Positions 39,101 to 54,100 of a stretch of 64,000 nt of DNA are shown piece after piece. The notes under the pieces were generated by a model. It had not been told where the DNA came from. It saw only the letters and a program-made list of their open reading frames with translations, and did not search any database. The first letter of the stretch is position 1; each line of letters opens with the position of its first letter. This DNA comes from Acridotheres tristis (lineage: Eukaryota > Chordata > Aves > Passeriformes > Sturnidae), in assembly GCA_037013685.1 (NCBI GenBank), contig CM072886.1:63790933-63854932 (forward strand), read 5' to 3'. The position numbers and the translations under genes are program-made.

Positions 39101-42100
39101 AATTCTGAAAGAATGACTATATATTTAGATGGAGTAGTTCACACTCTTAGTGACGCGTTCTTTTCTTAGCTATTTTTGACTATTTTCTGCAAAGTAGGAG
39201 CATTACCAAATGTTGTCCACATATTATATAGACACTTTTCCAGACCCAGACCACCAGCAGGACTTCCCTCACTTCCCTTAAATTCAGGCACTTCTGTCAC
39301 ACCAAATTACATGGTTGTGAAGGAGATGTGGAAGGACTTAGGCAGTGAGATTGCTACAGCAGCAAAAACATCTCCCATGGATCTGTCTTATGCTGGCAAA
39401 AGAGCCCTTTAGCCAGCCCAGGTTACCACAGAGGGCTAAGCTTCTTCTAGGAGTTCTGGCAACATCACTCTGCTGGGTAAGGCGTTTGTGGCACAGCCCC
39501 TAATCCTGTTACCACTGGAGTGGAGAGAATGTCCCAGAATGTGGGACACAGAAATTACCATGTCAAGTAAAGACTCCAGTTTCTGTCTCTTCAAATGATT
39601 AATCTAAAATGCTAATAAGGAAGATCTAAGATAATGTCTCTTCTAGCTATTTTTCCCTCCCTCCCAGTACATCCATGGGACATAGCAGCAGTCTCATGCC
39701 CCAGCTAGTTGTGTTTCTCTCATGAGCTCACTCCAGCTTATTCCTACTCTCAGTGAGATTACCTAGCAGTGAGATTCATATATTAAGCATAAATTACACA
39801 AAGCATCAGTTTATTGCCAGTACTTGGATGTCCTGCCTCCCAATGTTATTGAATATCTCCTTTTTTGTAACACACAATTCATAGCAACATCTGGCTCACC
39901 TTTCTGCCTTCAACTTTCTCTGCAATTCACATATAAATCCCTAAATAAGCGCTTTCTTTGGGGTTTTTTAACATGTTTTCCCTACAGATATAACACATAA
40001 ATCATAGAAGGTAAAGGTGACAAAACCCTAGAAGGTTGTCTGAAGCAGTCTGTGATGGAGAATTGTCCCTCATTGTAGGTCTTTGTTCAAGAATAATTTT
40101 AAATGCTTCAAGCAATAAAAAGCTAAACAATTTAATCTATAAGCAGTTCTGATTTGGACTCAATTTTGCTTCATTTCATCCACTATTTCAGCCATTCTAT
40201 AGCCAAGACTACCATTTACAAAATCTTCTTTAATATTTATATATTTAAATATATGCACGGTAGCATCTGAGTTTCTTTAAACATGCTGCTGAATTTGGAT
40301 TCATTCCAGCACTTCTCATACACTAACTATGTACAGAGCAGAACTCTTCAGGGAATCAAGGAAAATTGCCATTTAAATAACAAAAATCATGCATGTATTT
40401 TCAATCAGGCTAGTTTAAAATATCACTGTTACTTCCAGGAGCTGTGTCAGAGAGCAGAGGCTGGCACCCATTTCCACTTTTTCTTTGAAGTCTGAAATGA
40501 GATGTTGTTTTCTACAGAGTATTCTAATTTCTATGTAGCTGTGAAAGAACAAGTAAATATCTTGGATTTTTGAGGCACTGAATGACATTCAAGACTTTTG
40601 AATTAAAAAAAAAACAAAACAAACCAAGAGTAATGCAAAGGTTTCCAGATAGCATAAGTAAGATTGAAAGCAGTTTACTCATCTGTAAGAAGTTTATTTC
40701 AGAAAGTTTTTTCATGTTTCTATTGGATTCAAATAGTTTGGTTATAAAGCTATATAAAGAGCAAACCTGAATCACTTGAGGCAGTGTTTTCACTGGGCAA
40801 TAAATAATGCCTAATGACAGATCATTGGTATTTTGAGAAATCAAAGGTATCTTTGACAAATCAAAGTTAATTTGATATCTGCACTGTTTAGATAGCATTT
40901 ACCTAATTTTTACATTGCTGATACTACTTCTGCTAAAACTACTAGAAAACCAGTAGATATTGGTCTCTCAATGAAGACCAACACTTACAAAGATATATAA
41001 ACGTGTGACAAGAAGTGATGTATTTTTTACATACCCAGTGACTTTGAAATTGTGTTTTAGGTGCAGTGGCATGAAAACTAATTCACTTATGTGCACTGAG
41101 CTACCTATTCACTTACCTACATTTCTGTGCAAAAATACTGAAATATCTCATTAGAGAGATCTCTATTGCTTTATCATCGTTGACTTTATGCTCCCTCCAG
41201 ATCTTTCCATTTGGGTGATTTGATTTGCTCAGATAACCTACTGTCTTTTTAATAGGTTTAGGTAAATAGATCTTCCACAAATCTGTCCAAAATCCTGCCA
41301 AGGAAAGTACATTGCTAATACACAGAGCAATGTCCTGTACAAAAGAAGAAACAACATGAAAGACATGTTAATCTTTGCCTTGTAACCCAAATACCTTCTT
41401 TGATAAAAGCTATTACAGTGATTTGCCAGAGAGAAGAGAGTTGTCTGAGCACGTGAATTTGTTCAGACTGGTTATATTTGCTTTCCTTTAGAAATGTGAC
41501 AGATCATGTTGAGCAAGACATTTGCATCTAATCTGCCCAGAGGTACTATTAATGACATGTTCTAAAACCCAGAAATACAATAGAGTCTCTTGTAGCATTG
41601 TTGACAGGAAGGTGTCAAAACTAGTCACACAAAATTACCTACCTTTTCTTAAGTAAGAATTTTTTTTCCAAACTATTGCTACTAGTTTTAAGTACATAAA
41701 CAAATATATTTTCTATAACAATCTTACAAATCTATATATTGTAAATCTCTATTTTACTTCCTGTAAAACTAAAATAAGCTGTACAGTGTTGAAAGAAAGA
41801 CAAAGGCTGGGACATTCTTAAGAAGAATATTTGTTTCTCTGCTGCACCTCCTGGAAAAAGTTCTACTCTCAAATTACCCATGAAGGCAAACCAGGCACAG
41901 AATTTTTGTAGTGCTAATTAAGATAGATGGAAACAAGGTTGTCAGCTGGTACAAGTCCTCACTGTGTTATTTAAGCACGCTCATAAGGAGGTAGATTTAA
42001 TTTCGGACTGGCTCATCTGCTCAGCATGTGGTCTGCTCATCCCAGCCAGGTGTGAGAGGTTGCAAGTTGGGTCAATGAAGCAGTAGCCTGTGTTGGGTGG

Positions 42101-45100
42101 GAATGTTGATCTTCTGGAGGGTGGGAAGGCTCTGCAGAAGGATCTGGACAGGCTGAATGGATGGGTTGAGGCCAATGGTGTGAGGTCCAGCAAGGCGCAG
42201 GCAGCGTTACAGCCTTGGGGCAGAGTGGCTGGAAAGTTGCCCTGTGGAAAAGGACCTAGACCAGGTGACAGTCAGTGGAATGCAAGGTAGCAGTGTGCCC
42301 AGGTGGCCAAGAAGGCCAATGGCATCCTGGCCTATATCAGTGATAGTGTGGCCAGCAGGCTGTGATCATCCCCCAGTACTCGGCACTGGTGAGGCCACAC
42401 CTGGAATCCTGTGTTCGGTTTTGGTCCCTCACTACAAGACCAATGCTGAGGTGCTGGAGCAGGTCCAGAGAAGGGCAATGGAGCTGGGGAAGGGTCTGGA
42501 GCACAGGTCCTATAACTAGTAGCTGTGGGAGCTGGGGGTGTTTAGTCTGGAGAAAAGGAGGCTCAGAGGAGACCTTATCCTTCTTTAAAACTGCCTGACA
42601 GGAGGGTGTAGCCAGGTGGGGGTCAGCCTCCTCTCCCAGGCAACCAGTGACAGGACAATAGGAAATGGCCTCGATTTGTGCCAGGGGATTAGGTGTTTTT
42701 TGGAAAAATTTCTTCACTGGAGGGGTTGTTAAGCTCTGGAACATCTGACCAGAGAAGTGATTTTTTAACTATCCCTGGAGGTATTTAAAAGATGTGTAGA
42801 TGTGGCACTAGACATGGTCTGGTGGTGGAGTTGGCAGAGCTGGGTCTACATCAAGGTGGACTTGATGCCCTAAAGGTCTTTTCCAACCTAAACAATTCTA
42901 TGATTATTTTCTTTTGTTCTGCTCTTTCTTCTTAATATTCTACAACCCCTGTTCCTCCATCTAACTGTTCGAAGCATTCAGTACCTAATTTCCATTTCAA
43001 TGCATCTGAGAATAGGTTTGTCTACAGTATTTTAATATAAAAGGAATATACACGGTGTTTTATTTTGTTCTGGACATGTAAGATTTGTTTATGTAATTTA
43101 AGCATGAAAGCAAAAAACTTTGCACGCTCATTCCTACACGTCACTCAAACCCGTTACAGTATTTTTTCCAAAGCAGTCTGTTAAATCTAACCACAAAACC
43201 ATTAAGCACAGGAGTAGGTCTGTTTCAAATTAATGCAGCAGGTGGGCACTTCACAGACAAACAGCAGAGTGGCATTTCCCAAAAGGGAGTATGATTGTCA
43301 TGAAATAATAACAGAGCTACTGTATAGCTCAAGGAGATAAAAATGGAAGCAGATTTTTGCACAGGTTCTACATCTAGAAATCGAGTCACCTCCTGTGACA
43401 GAAGCCATCATTAGGCTGGTAAAGTAATTGTCTGAAATTCAGAAAATGCCTTTCTTTATGGGTTGTAGCCATGACACTTTCCTAAAAGCTAGTTTCATTT
43501 CCTCAGTGCTGTGAAGCATGAGAAACCTTTCTTTTACCATGAATCATCAGTTTCTTTTGAGCAAATATTTTTTTTGTTTACTTTTAGTCTTGGGGGTTTT
43601 GTTGGGTTTTTCTCCAAGAAAACATGAATGCAGAGACAGAGGTTTATATCCTAAGGTGCTGAAAGAACCTCTCGTTACCACATGTTCACACAAAATCTGT
43701 CCACTTTGAACAATCTGAGGACCAAAATCAAGAACAGAAGAAACACAAGGAAGGGGCTTGGGAGTGCCAGGAACTTGTCTCTGCCCAGATCACAACCCAG
43801 TTCCAGTAAAGGAATGGAGAGGCCAGGGCTAGACCTTCCAGTGTGCAAATATGGTTCTTCATAAGGCAAATCTGTTAATGGTGTCTGCAGTCCAGGCTGG
43901 TGTGGAGATATCTGTCAGTCAAATGCACTCACAGCCCACGGCAGCTCCTGCCCTGCAGAAAGGCTCAGCATCACTCTGTGTCTCTCTCCTCAGCCTGGCT
44001 GCATTTTCTCAGTGCTGAAATTAATTCATCAAGCACAGTAGGACACTGTTGGGAGGAAGAGAGGAAAAACCTGGCTGACCTCAGGCTGTGGCAAGGCATG
44101 CAGGAAGCCACTGCCCAGAGCTGGAGTCTGGGAAGAGAGTGCCATGTCCAGCTGGGGGAAGGATTGTGTAGGTCATAGCTTAGCTCCCAACTCAGTCAAA
44201 AACAAACACAAATTTGCTAAACCTGCCAGCTTAGCAGCTTCATTGACTAAGACCTCAAAACACAATGTCTCTGTAACCCACCTCTTCCTGCCACCCTACA
44301 TGCCTGAACTTCATTACTGGACCTCTAGGTTCTTCTGTAGGCTTTTTTTATAGGAACTTGGGGCCTAGTTTAGAGAAATGTCAGTTGGCTCACCTTCACT
44401 TAAATATTTCCTTCTTTAAGTGTAAAGCATTGAGATATTCAGTTGAGGAAACGTAGTGAAAACAAAGAAGCATCTTTATCAGAGTGAAAACTGCAGTCAT
44501 CGCAGATGGACTTACTGTGATACTTGCTGCTTCTCGTAAATCTTAATTCCCTTCCTAAAGAGTTCTGGTTTGGGCAGTTTCCAGCAATGAGGCCTGTATT
44601 GTTATCTAGACCACAATCTAGAGATTTGGGGTATTTTCAGTATACATGATGTTGTGTACTTTGGGTACCTTTGCACATGACAAAATTTTTACAAGTTTAT
44701 TGGAGTTTTTTAAAATCATATTCTCTCTGTGACCCTGAGATAATGTCTTTTTCACGTGTTCTTTTCTGTTTTTTAGGAGACCCTGAAAGCTTTTGACCGG
44801 GAAGTAAATGCATTTGTGGACTATATGTTTGGACCTCGAGGTAAGCTGATCTACTTACAGCCCTTTAAGGAAATAATACTCTAGAGATTTCCACCCAAAA
44901 AACTTCTAATAAATTTGCTGAGTAACTTCTTATTGCAAAATGTAAACGAGGCAGAATCACAGTATTATCAGGAAGACACCATTATTGCAGCAAATCTATC
45001 AATACAATGATTTGTGATTCCTTTGATTCTGAGAGTATGAGAGAAATGCAATTTTACATCCTAACGTGGAATAAAAAGCCTGAAAGTCTGGACCTTTCTG

Positions 45101-48100
45101 AAAGTGGAAGATCTGTTTTGGGACTGATTGTCATTCATAACCCAGTTTGTTTGGTCCAGCCACTTATTAAATTGCCTAATTCAGAAGGATGCTTGGAGCA
45201 AAAGCAACCTGCAGGATCACATCCAAAATTTCAATAAACCAGTAGATTGGGTGGGAGAACAGACACATCTTTTGACTTCCTATTATTACTTTCTGGAACA
45301 GTTTGGACAAGAGCAACCTAAAGAATTGGAGGTTGAAGGTGCCTCATGCTTTGTTAGGATTGAAACAAGTAAAAAGAAAATCCTAACCTAAAACAGGACT
45401 GCAGGCAAAGCATCAAAGTCAGGGCTAAGAGAGCCAAGCAAATACAAGAAAGGGGTGAGACAGGAGCTTAGACAGGAGACAGTCTTCAGAGTAGGTCCCT
45501 GCAAGGCCACCTTGCTGGTGATAGAGCTGGGTTTAATTTCAGGAATTGCCTTGAAAACTTTTACCCATGGTTAAATCCAGAGGTGTTGCTTGTGGGGATG
45601 GATGCATGATTATGAATTCCCAAATTGCTGGAGTAATAATCGCCATGTCACAGGAACAGTTCTTGCTTAATTGTAAGGAAAAGGGAAAGATGTTGTGTTC
45701 TTAAACACAATAAATTCTAGGGTTTTTTAGCTGGCTAGTGGCTACAAAATCTTTTCCATCATGTCTACAGTAGATATGAAGTTTGAAAGAAAGATTTCCA
45801 ATGAAGAAACACTGAACAGCTTGGGAACTGCAGCAGAAGTGGTTAAAGCAGAATAGGTTTTGTTAATGGGTTCTACAATAGCGCATTTTAATATTAACAA
45901 AGAAATGTGATCAGAAGAATAAAAGCACTATTTTTTGGTGTTTTGTTTTATTGTGGTTTTGGTTTTTTTCCAAATGGACATGATGTTCTCTTTCATTCCT
46001 CCTTCCTTGTTGGTCCAGACAAATTATCTGAAGGAGTAAGCTATAGTTGATCCAGTTCTGAATAGCACAGAGATCCCTTTGGGCTTTTAGAAAGCCCTTC
46101 AATTAAACAAGTATTGTTTGTATTGCTTGCCAAGTACATCACCATCCTTCTCCAGACATCAGTGCTGAAGATAGCTTTGTTTGTCCACGCCTCTGCACTA
46201 TGATCTTTAATTTAACTGGTGGTATAATGACACAGTATCATACATTTCCTGAATAGCACATCTCCCTGCAGTGTGTTCATCCACATAAATAATTCACATA
46301 AATAATTCACATAAATAATTCACAATAAACTGCAATCAGTTTTAAATTGAATGACCCCACAGATGAATATATAATGCATTTGAGAACTTGCCCAAACATC
46401 TAAACCCACAAACCATTCTTCTTCTTTCTCTCTACTGATTGTATCTTGTATCACTATGCAGGTCTTTGTCATCTTTATCAGGAGTGTCTGAGGGCACTAG
46501 AAGAGACAGAAAGCCACGCTCTAGTTCCCAGAGGCAAACTCTGTCACACTGGGAGCACCAGGTTAACACAAGCTGCAGTACTGCCCAACTAGAATGAAGG
46601 ACAGACTATCAGAGATCTGAATTTGATTTGTAAATATCAGCGTATTTTGTACCTTCATTCATTGGTATCAGCTGGGCTTTGTAGATAACTTTACCTCTGT
46701 GTTTGCTTTGGAACTAGCAGAACAAGTCCTTTGGATCAGGGAACAGCAGCCATATACCTGCCCATTGCTTTGATCTCTTAATAAGGGGTGGTCTTACAAT
46801 TTGGTGTTAGTCCATGTTGTTCTTATGCTCAAGGCAAATTGAGAACGAGTGAAATAGCAGTTTTCTTCTGTAAGAGATAATTTTTCCAGGGTAACCCTTC
46901 ATCTGCAGAGTATGGTTTGGTGTTATGCAAAATTAAGTAATATTGAATTGCAGGAGCTAAATCTAGTTAACTGGTTGTTTGTTTTATCTGTGAAAGAAAG
47001 AGATGTGGTCAAGAAGAGATATATTTTGTTAAAGTTATGATAAAGAAAAAAAGCACTTTTCCTTAATAGACTATGATCAGTAGCAAAGCACTGGGGCAAA
47101 CCATCTACACTCTGCACCTTTAAAGGGACTGAATCTAAGATACTGACTGGTCAAAGCTATACAGAAACTTGAATCAAAATGTTTCTAAACCTCATTGATA
47201 AAAGCCTGATACGTTTAAAGAGCCTGGGAGGCCTGCCACTCATTTAAAAGGAGCCAGGATTTCACCCCAAGGGTTTGGCACATCATGGCCAGTGACCTGA
47301 ATGAGCTTATTCACGGAGTGATCAGAGCTCGTGGGCGCCTGCTCCTCCCCCTGCTGTAGTCCAGTGCTTTCCCACTGTGACTTTATTCACTGCTTTGGTC
47401 TCAATTTCAGATGCTGGGCAAGTTCAATACTGTAAAAATAATCCTTTCTCCTATTGACAGTGTAACTTTATAGTACTTGAACACGGAGATTTAACTGTCG
47501 GTCAACAGAAATACTTTTCATCTCTCATTCTTCTGATAACTTCTTTTGAAATACATTCCCTTTCCTCCCCCTTCTTGACACATAAAAACCTCCCTCTGCT
47601 TGTCATTCAGGGATAAGTAGAAGTGGAAACAAAGCAGTCACGTTCCTTGGCTGGCCTTTATAAACCACTTTCTGCCAGAAACTGTCTTACTATTCAAGGT
47701 ATTGAGGTCGTGGTGGGAAATATTCAGGAAGGGTACATGTTTTAACAATTTCTCTTGAAACTGGAATACTATAGAACTTAAAAATACTTGACATGCTGAC
47801 CTGAACAAGCACACGAGTTTTACTTTTGTGTGGATCAGCCCACATGCTTGTGGCCACTCACGGCAGAATGAAAACTTTCTGAGGGGCAGAATTTATTCTA
47901 TGTAGTTTGATTTGTATTCTGAACTCTTCTGAATGTTTTTCCTCTTTGAGCAAACATGCAGTTTCGTTACCTACTGATGCCAATTTGCCTTTGTGCATGT
48001 AACCTTTATGCACCAAGTGTTGCAGTCCTCAGATGGGAGTCCTTCCCTTCCACAGCAGTCTTGCTGACATGACTGCTTTCTACATCTTCATTTAGGATAC

Positions 48101-51100
48101 CAATTAAATAAATAAAATCCTTATGCTCCTAAAACACACTCCTAAGACATCAACACTTAAACACTCAGCCTTTATCTGTCCTATGACTCCTGTGTCATGT
48201 TGAGAGCCCATAAGGGAGCAGAATCACTTTTAAAATATTCATTCCAGTGCTTCACAAATGACTTGTGAGCTTTAAGAGATTGTTAGAAGTGTTTCCTTCT
48301 CCTTCTCTGATCCTAATAAACCGTGAGATCTGAAGGCAGACAAGAGGCATTCTGGCTTGGTAATACACAACAAAGCAAGGCTGCCATAAAAGGAAGGATT
48401 GTGCTGTTGTGACTGCTTTAATCCTACACCTCTCTGCTCCTAGAGGTTTTTGGGAGTCCAAAAGGAAGAGCCAAAAGCAGGAGAGAACTGGACTTCCATG
48501 ACAGTGGTGGCCAGGTTGAAAGTCTTTCCTGCGAAAGGGCTAACAGCCCTTATGGAATCCAAATTCAACAGATGGATGTTAAAGCCACTGCGATGGAAGT
48601 GAGGGGGGAAGCAGAGGAAAAATGTGATGAGAAAGAAAGCTGGTGTTGAAAGCCTGGATCATATGCAGGTTACTCTAACATTTGTAAAATTTCACTTTAC
48701 ATATACCTGCATGCATGTATTTCTGAGGAAGGAATTGTTGGAAATAATACAGTACAGCAAAATTACAATCCATTACTAAATGTTTGGGCACATTTACTTG
48801 GTGCATCATCCATTGCCCAGTCTTTTCCAATTTCAACACAGGCAGAAAAACAGTAAAATGGTTTTTCATGAACTGTAAATAGCTTTTCTTTTACACACAA
48901 TTTTTAACACAATCTTGGCCTTTGTAAAAAAAAAAAATCTAAGTAATTTAAAACATTTTCCAAGATCAAAAACATCTTTCTAAGAGCAGAAAGAACTGTT
49001 TTCTGTGAGACCTGTACAATGACTCCTCACTGACTTCTTTCTTCACTTACTCCATAAGTCATTCTAAAAACTAGCTGTGATGCCCCCTTGTTCCTTCCAT
49101 AGGTAAATGGCTGAAGAATATTGCTGTGGAAAATTGACTCTAGATTTTGCTCCATCTTGGAAAAAGAAAAAAGAAAAGAAAAGAAAGCACATCCCTTTCA
49201 CTCATGACATCCAGTTGCTCATATGAAAACAAAGTGGTGCCTCTAGCTTGGCATCTGGAATTAGGCTTTGCTCATATACACTGAACTATCTGATTACTGC
49301 CAATGGGATTACTTGTGTGAATAAGGCAAGCAGGATTTGACCTTAATATTTCATTTTAGGACCAGGCAAGTGGGACAGAAACTGTGAGAAAGCAAGCCCT
49401 TGTCCAGCCAAAAATCTTTGATTACCATCAAAGTAAATGTTTGCCACTTGCTTTTCTTATTTAATATTTTGGAAAAGTCTTCCCCTTGTATGAACATTTT
49501 GTATGGCAAGTGCAGAATTAAAATAACATGTGAGCTGGCAACATTACAGCATACTTTGTATTTAATACTATCTGCAAATTGTCTGCTGAGCAGATTAAGA
49601 TAGGATTTAAATAAATATTAAGTCAAAACATTAAATAAAATTTTTAAAGCACATAGGAATGGAGTTTTCCCTTTCATTTTCTCTTTACTATTAAAATTGG
49701 TTATTTATGTGACCTTAAATTATTAGGGAATTCAATGCAGTTTTAAGCCCACATTCTGTGAGACTTAGCATGCAGTTTGGGTAAGTTGAAAGCAATGGAT
49801 AGTCCTTGTGGGGAAAGAATGGCTGATTTCATCTCACACTTCTGACAGATTCTTTTCATGATGTGTTCTGCCTTATTTTAGCAATGCTTTCCCATAGCTT
49901 CCTTATTTGCCTGCTCCATGTGTTTCCTTTTTTAGATGCCAGGGTTAGAGGATGGTTCCTTTTGGACTCTTACCTTCCCACATTTTTCCTTACTGGAGCA
50001 TATCTACTCTGCATATGGTTGGGCAACAAGTTCATGAAGAACAGACCTCCTTTCTCTCTCAGGCCTCACCTCATCGTGTATAACCTGGGCATCACACTGC
50101 TCTCCTTCTACATGCTCATAGAGGTAAGTGCTCCTCCATGCAGCAGGGCTGAGGAAGGTGAGAAAGATACAGCTTTCAGCAGAAATATCTTAGTGGCAGG
50201 TGGTTTTGCTGGGAAAGTTTAGATCAACAACAAAATAAGCTAAGTATTAAAAAAATCCCTTCTCATCTTAGATCTTGGCATGTTTTATCATCCTTCCTGA
50301 GCTACAGTGCACATCAAGGACAGCTCTTTGCTGCCAGGACCATGTCCACAAGCATAAATTTGAATCTACAGCAGCCACTCAGCTCAAACATGCCTATACC
50401 TTGTCCTTCAGCACCCATGAAAATGCCATAGATTGGGTTTTATTCCTATGACCATCTGTTCAATGATTTTTCCAGGCCCATGCTTAAACATGAATAGATT
50501 TATAGATGAGAGAAAGTACTAATTTATTTATTTTATTGGCATTATTTTTCTGTTCTTGGGACTAAGAAGCTTTTCTCATACATTCAGACAGTAAAAGACA
50601 GATGTTAAAAACTTACCACTTCATCCAAAAGCAAGGGCTGCGGGGCTTGGAGGCTGAATATGGTCACACAGATTATTTCCCAAGTACTTATCAGAACAGA
50701 ACATGCTCATATAATTCAGGATCCCTTTAGAACTAGAAGAGGGGTTTGAATTCATCTGATGATTTTGCAACAGCAGAGGATTCAAACAGTGCCCCTCAAC
50801 AGCCATGTGTGGTTTTTTCCTCTGCAGAGGGAAACAGAAGCCAAAAGTCACAATTTGGATATTATTTGGGAGCTGCCCATTCTCAGCCTTTTGACAACTG
50901 TGGTACTTTTAATATTAAGGTGTTAACATACATTACTTGAAGCCCTTAAAAACAAACACTAGAAGACAAAACCCACAAACCCTTTTTTTTTTTTTTTTTT
51001 TTCCTGAAGAGTGACCCTGAGCATGATAAGCCCTGGCTGATAAATGTGCTTGATTCCATGGTGTGGGCTGACATTGCTCTGTTGCCTGCACAGCCTCACA

Positions 51101-54100
51101 GCATTTCTCACTCCTGGGGCTCTTGGCCACAGTTTCCACCTTATTCTGTTAGTTGGACAAGAAACTTTTCAGAAGCTAAACAGGACACCCAAAGACTTCA
51201 AGTTTTAAATTAATTTGAACTAAACCAAGTGACTGGCCTTGTCAAATGGCTGAGGAGCAGTTTAGGTTTGTGACTTTGTGCAAAGGACTGATTGTGCTAC
51301 ACAGAGCTTTATCCTGGTCAATGCTCCAGCTGGCTTCAGTGGCTGCTCTGGGGGCCTGGGAGTGCAGGATAAGGTTTAAAGCAAAGGAGAAACCAGCACA
51401 ATTGCTGGAAGGTTAGATGACTCCACAATGATTGTATTCCAGAATTCAGATTAGTACTTTGATGTTTAAATCTCCATTTTGCTTGGAGGTATGCAGATAA
51501 CCGGCTGCAGTAGCAGGACTCAGCAAAAAGGATTAACTGAATAGAAAACAATATTGTTGCCCCCTTTCCTTTCCAGTCTGATTTGGGCTGCCACAAGTAA
51601 ATGAATGGAAGAACAAAGAAAATTTTAGCAGGTCTCATTGGCATGAATGAAGCAAATTTTGTTTTAGCCACCTTTATATCCTGGTAGGAACTGTATTTAG
51701 CCACCTCCTGTTCAGCTGCCTTCCTGTTCCACCCTTCCTGAGGCTAACTTTGCTTCAGACAGTCACTGAGTTGTGTCAGTCCTCAGATTAGTCGCTTGAG
51801 AGCCTGATTCTAAGGCTGGAGGCTGCTGATCTACACCTCCCAGATTGCAGCTGGGCATGGCTGGCAGTGCCAGCTCACAGCTCCACATTCTGCAGATTTG
51901 GAAACCCAGGGAACATGATGGCTGATCTCTACTGCCAGCTGTTCTACTGCAGATTTCACTCTCAGCTCTGGACTGTCAGCCAGGCTGGTTTTACACTGTA
52001 CAAAACACACTTCCATAATACTGGCTGAGTATTTTCTCTAAGTCTACTTCCCTGGCTCCCATCACAGCTTCTCCTGTGAAGGAGCAGAATGGAAGTTAAT
52101 ACTTGCAGTCCTGCCTGAGGAAGCCTGCACATCCCTGCTAAAGAAAAGTAGGCAAATGGGAGAGCAGAAATCATCTTCAGTAGCAAATAGTGTCATGGTG
52201 ATTCAATATTTCAAAATGTTTAATTTCCAAAGCTTGTCTCTATGCCCCTTATTCTCTCAGTCTTTTATGGACAGTAAGCTCTTTAAGGCAAGAGTTACCT
52301 ATATTTAGCACATTCTGCACAGTGGTTCCTTATGTAAACACAGCTGATCCCTCCAGTGACTGTGATCCAGGATCAGTTCCTGGTTAGACACATCTACAAC
52401 AGTTGTTTTATTCCTCCATCCTCTAGCTGCATCTAAATCCCTTTGGTCTCTCTATTGGGGATAAATCACAAAATAAGAAGCTCTACAATAGAGGAAAAAC
52501 ACATTCCCCACACCCCACCAAAAGAAACCCCCATAACCAACCATCTTTCTTTGTTTTGTTTATAAGGTGCCACACAGCATTTCTTGCAATAGCTCCAGAA
52601 TGTAAGAGTTGCTTCTTAGGCCTTCAAAATTAAAAAATACCTTATTCACAAGAAACGTTGTATGTCCAAATACAGCCTCTCCTACATGATGGATTTAATG
52701 AGAAACATGGTAAACCTACTGATGGGGATACCTGTGCTTCAATTCTTCATCTCCTCACCCTCATCTCCTGACTAGTTATAGCTGGCCCTTCATGACAGTT
52801 GATTTGTGCAACCTCAAGGCAAGAAGACGAAGGTTACAGCAGAGAGTCATAACAAAAGGGCTGTTTTTAAATCTCCAAGGGCAGATTCCTCTTTTGAGCC
52901 ATAGCCCCCCATGTACTGCACGGTGGGCATGAAGTATCTGGGAGCCGATTTTATCTCTGAGCTTTGAGGTCAGCCAATCTGCAAAGTACTCGGAGGAACA
53001 GCTCTAAGATGTGCCATTAGCATAAGGTCAGATACCCCTACGATCTCCAAGGACAAGGTCTAAAGATAAGGGCTCTGCCCAGCTGCCCTCATCCCACTGA
53101 GATGTCTGAAAATTTTTGAGTCAACAAAGAATTACATGCCTCTGAAGGCCTCCCAGAAGGGCAGCTTGCTGGGCCTTTATTTAGAGTTCTGAGTTAGGCA
53201 AATGGATTTTCCTGAAGTTGTCAAAGATGCTTACCTTCCCCAGTTGAATATGATAGAGAAGTTGGCACTTGGGTTTGGAGCATGTTTTTTTCAAGTACCT
53301 GAATCTTAGACAAAGGTCCTGTGCTTAAACTGGGCAGGCTGCAAGTGGGCTACTGAGGAGGCAAAAGACAATTCTTTTCACCATTGCTGCTACTAAAGAA
53401 GCCAAAATTTGTTATTGTTGCATACTTTTCTGTACCAGTAAGTGCTCATAGACCTAGATCAACTCTACTGATCCAACAATTTCTAGAATATTGTCAAATT
53501 CTGTATAAGGAAAAACAGCCAGCATCTTTTTACTTTAAGAAAAATCAAAACTTTTAACAATTTCCCTTAAGAAATATATGCCTTTTCTCTGCAGAAATCT
53601 TTGCTTAAGATGCTAAAATTACCAACTATGAGCAGTAAACCAGCTTACTGGTTTACTTTGTGAAAAAACACCACATCTGTGCATATTTTAAAATTGTTTC
53701 ATGTGCTTACAAACCACACTTCAGGGATGCAGCCTGAGGCACCAGAGGCCAAAGTGTCACAAGTTCAGTGATAAATTAAAACTGGAAACACAGGAGACCA
53801 GTGCTGATCTCTGAATTCTGAAATTACCCAGGTGAGGATACTCTCTCACTAATAGGAATAGACATAATCTCTGCTACAATCCTAGGCTGCTTTCCCCAGC
53901 AATAAGTATCACCTCTGCCCTATTTAAATCAAATCTCAGCTGGTCATCAAGGTCTCACCCAAGTCCTTCTGTTGATTAGGCACTGAGAAAACCAGGACAC
54001 CATTTGGACCAGATTAAAAAGGAGATCTAGAGATATGTGTCATTAGCAGAGGGGTGGCGTGATGTCTCAAGCTGCCTGTATCCCCAGGTAGCTTCTCAGA

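Larger units (their letters stand above)
20602..44776 (+). other. ELOVL2: ELOVL2 intron 1 (24.2 kb)
   Basis: It begins inside the CpG island and ends at the exon 2 acceptor. Apart from the listed repeats (poly-T at 21256, tRNA-like relic at 25881, TTTATTTC repeat at 26410, CR1 at 37101 and 42095, minisatellite at 36409) it is largely unique AT-rich DNA. Such a long, repeat-poor first intron is where enhancers are commonly found, but none can be demonstrated here. I see no nested gene. Confidence 0.85.
44841..49935 (+). other. ELOVL2: ELOVL2 intron 2
   Basis: A 5.1-kb GT-AG intron of mostly unique AT-rich sequence. It holds a 13-bp tandem repeat at 46282 and an AAAAG-rich tract at 49161. I see no further gene in it. 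Confidence 0.85.

Noticed and set aside
49863..50222. 119-codon frame taken as one exon
   Set aside because: Only 49936-50123 is exon. Both splice sites are clear and the flanking residues do not match the elongase family.
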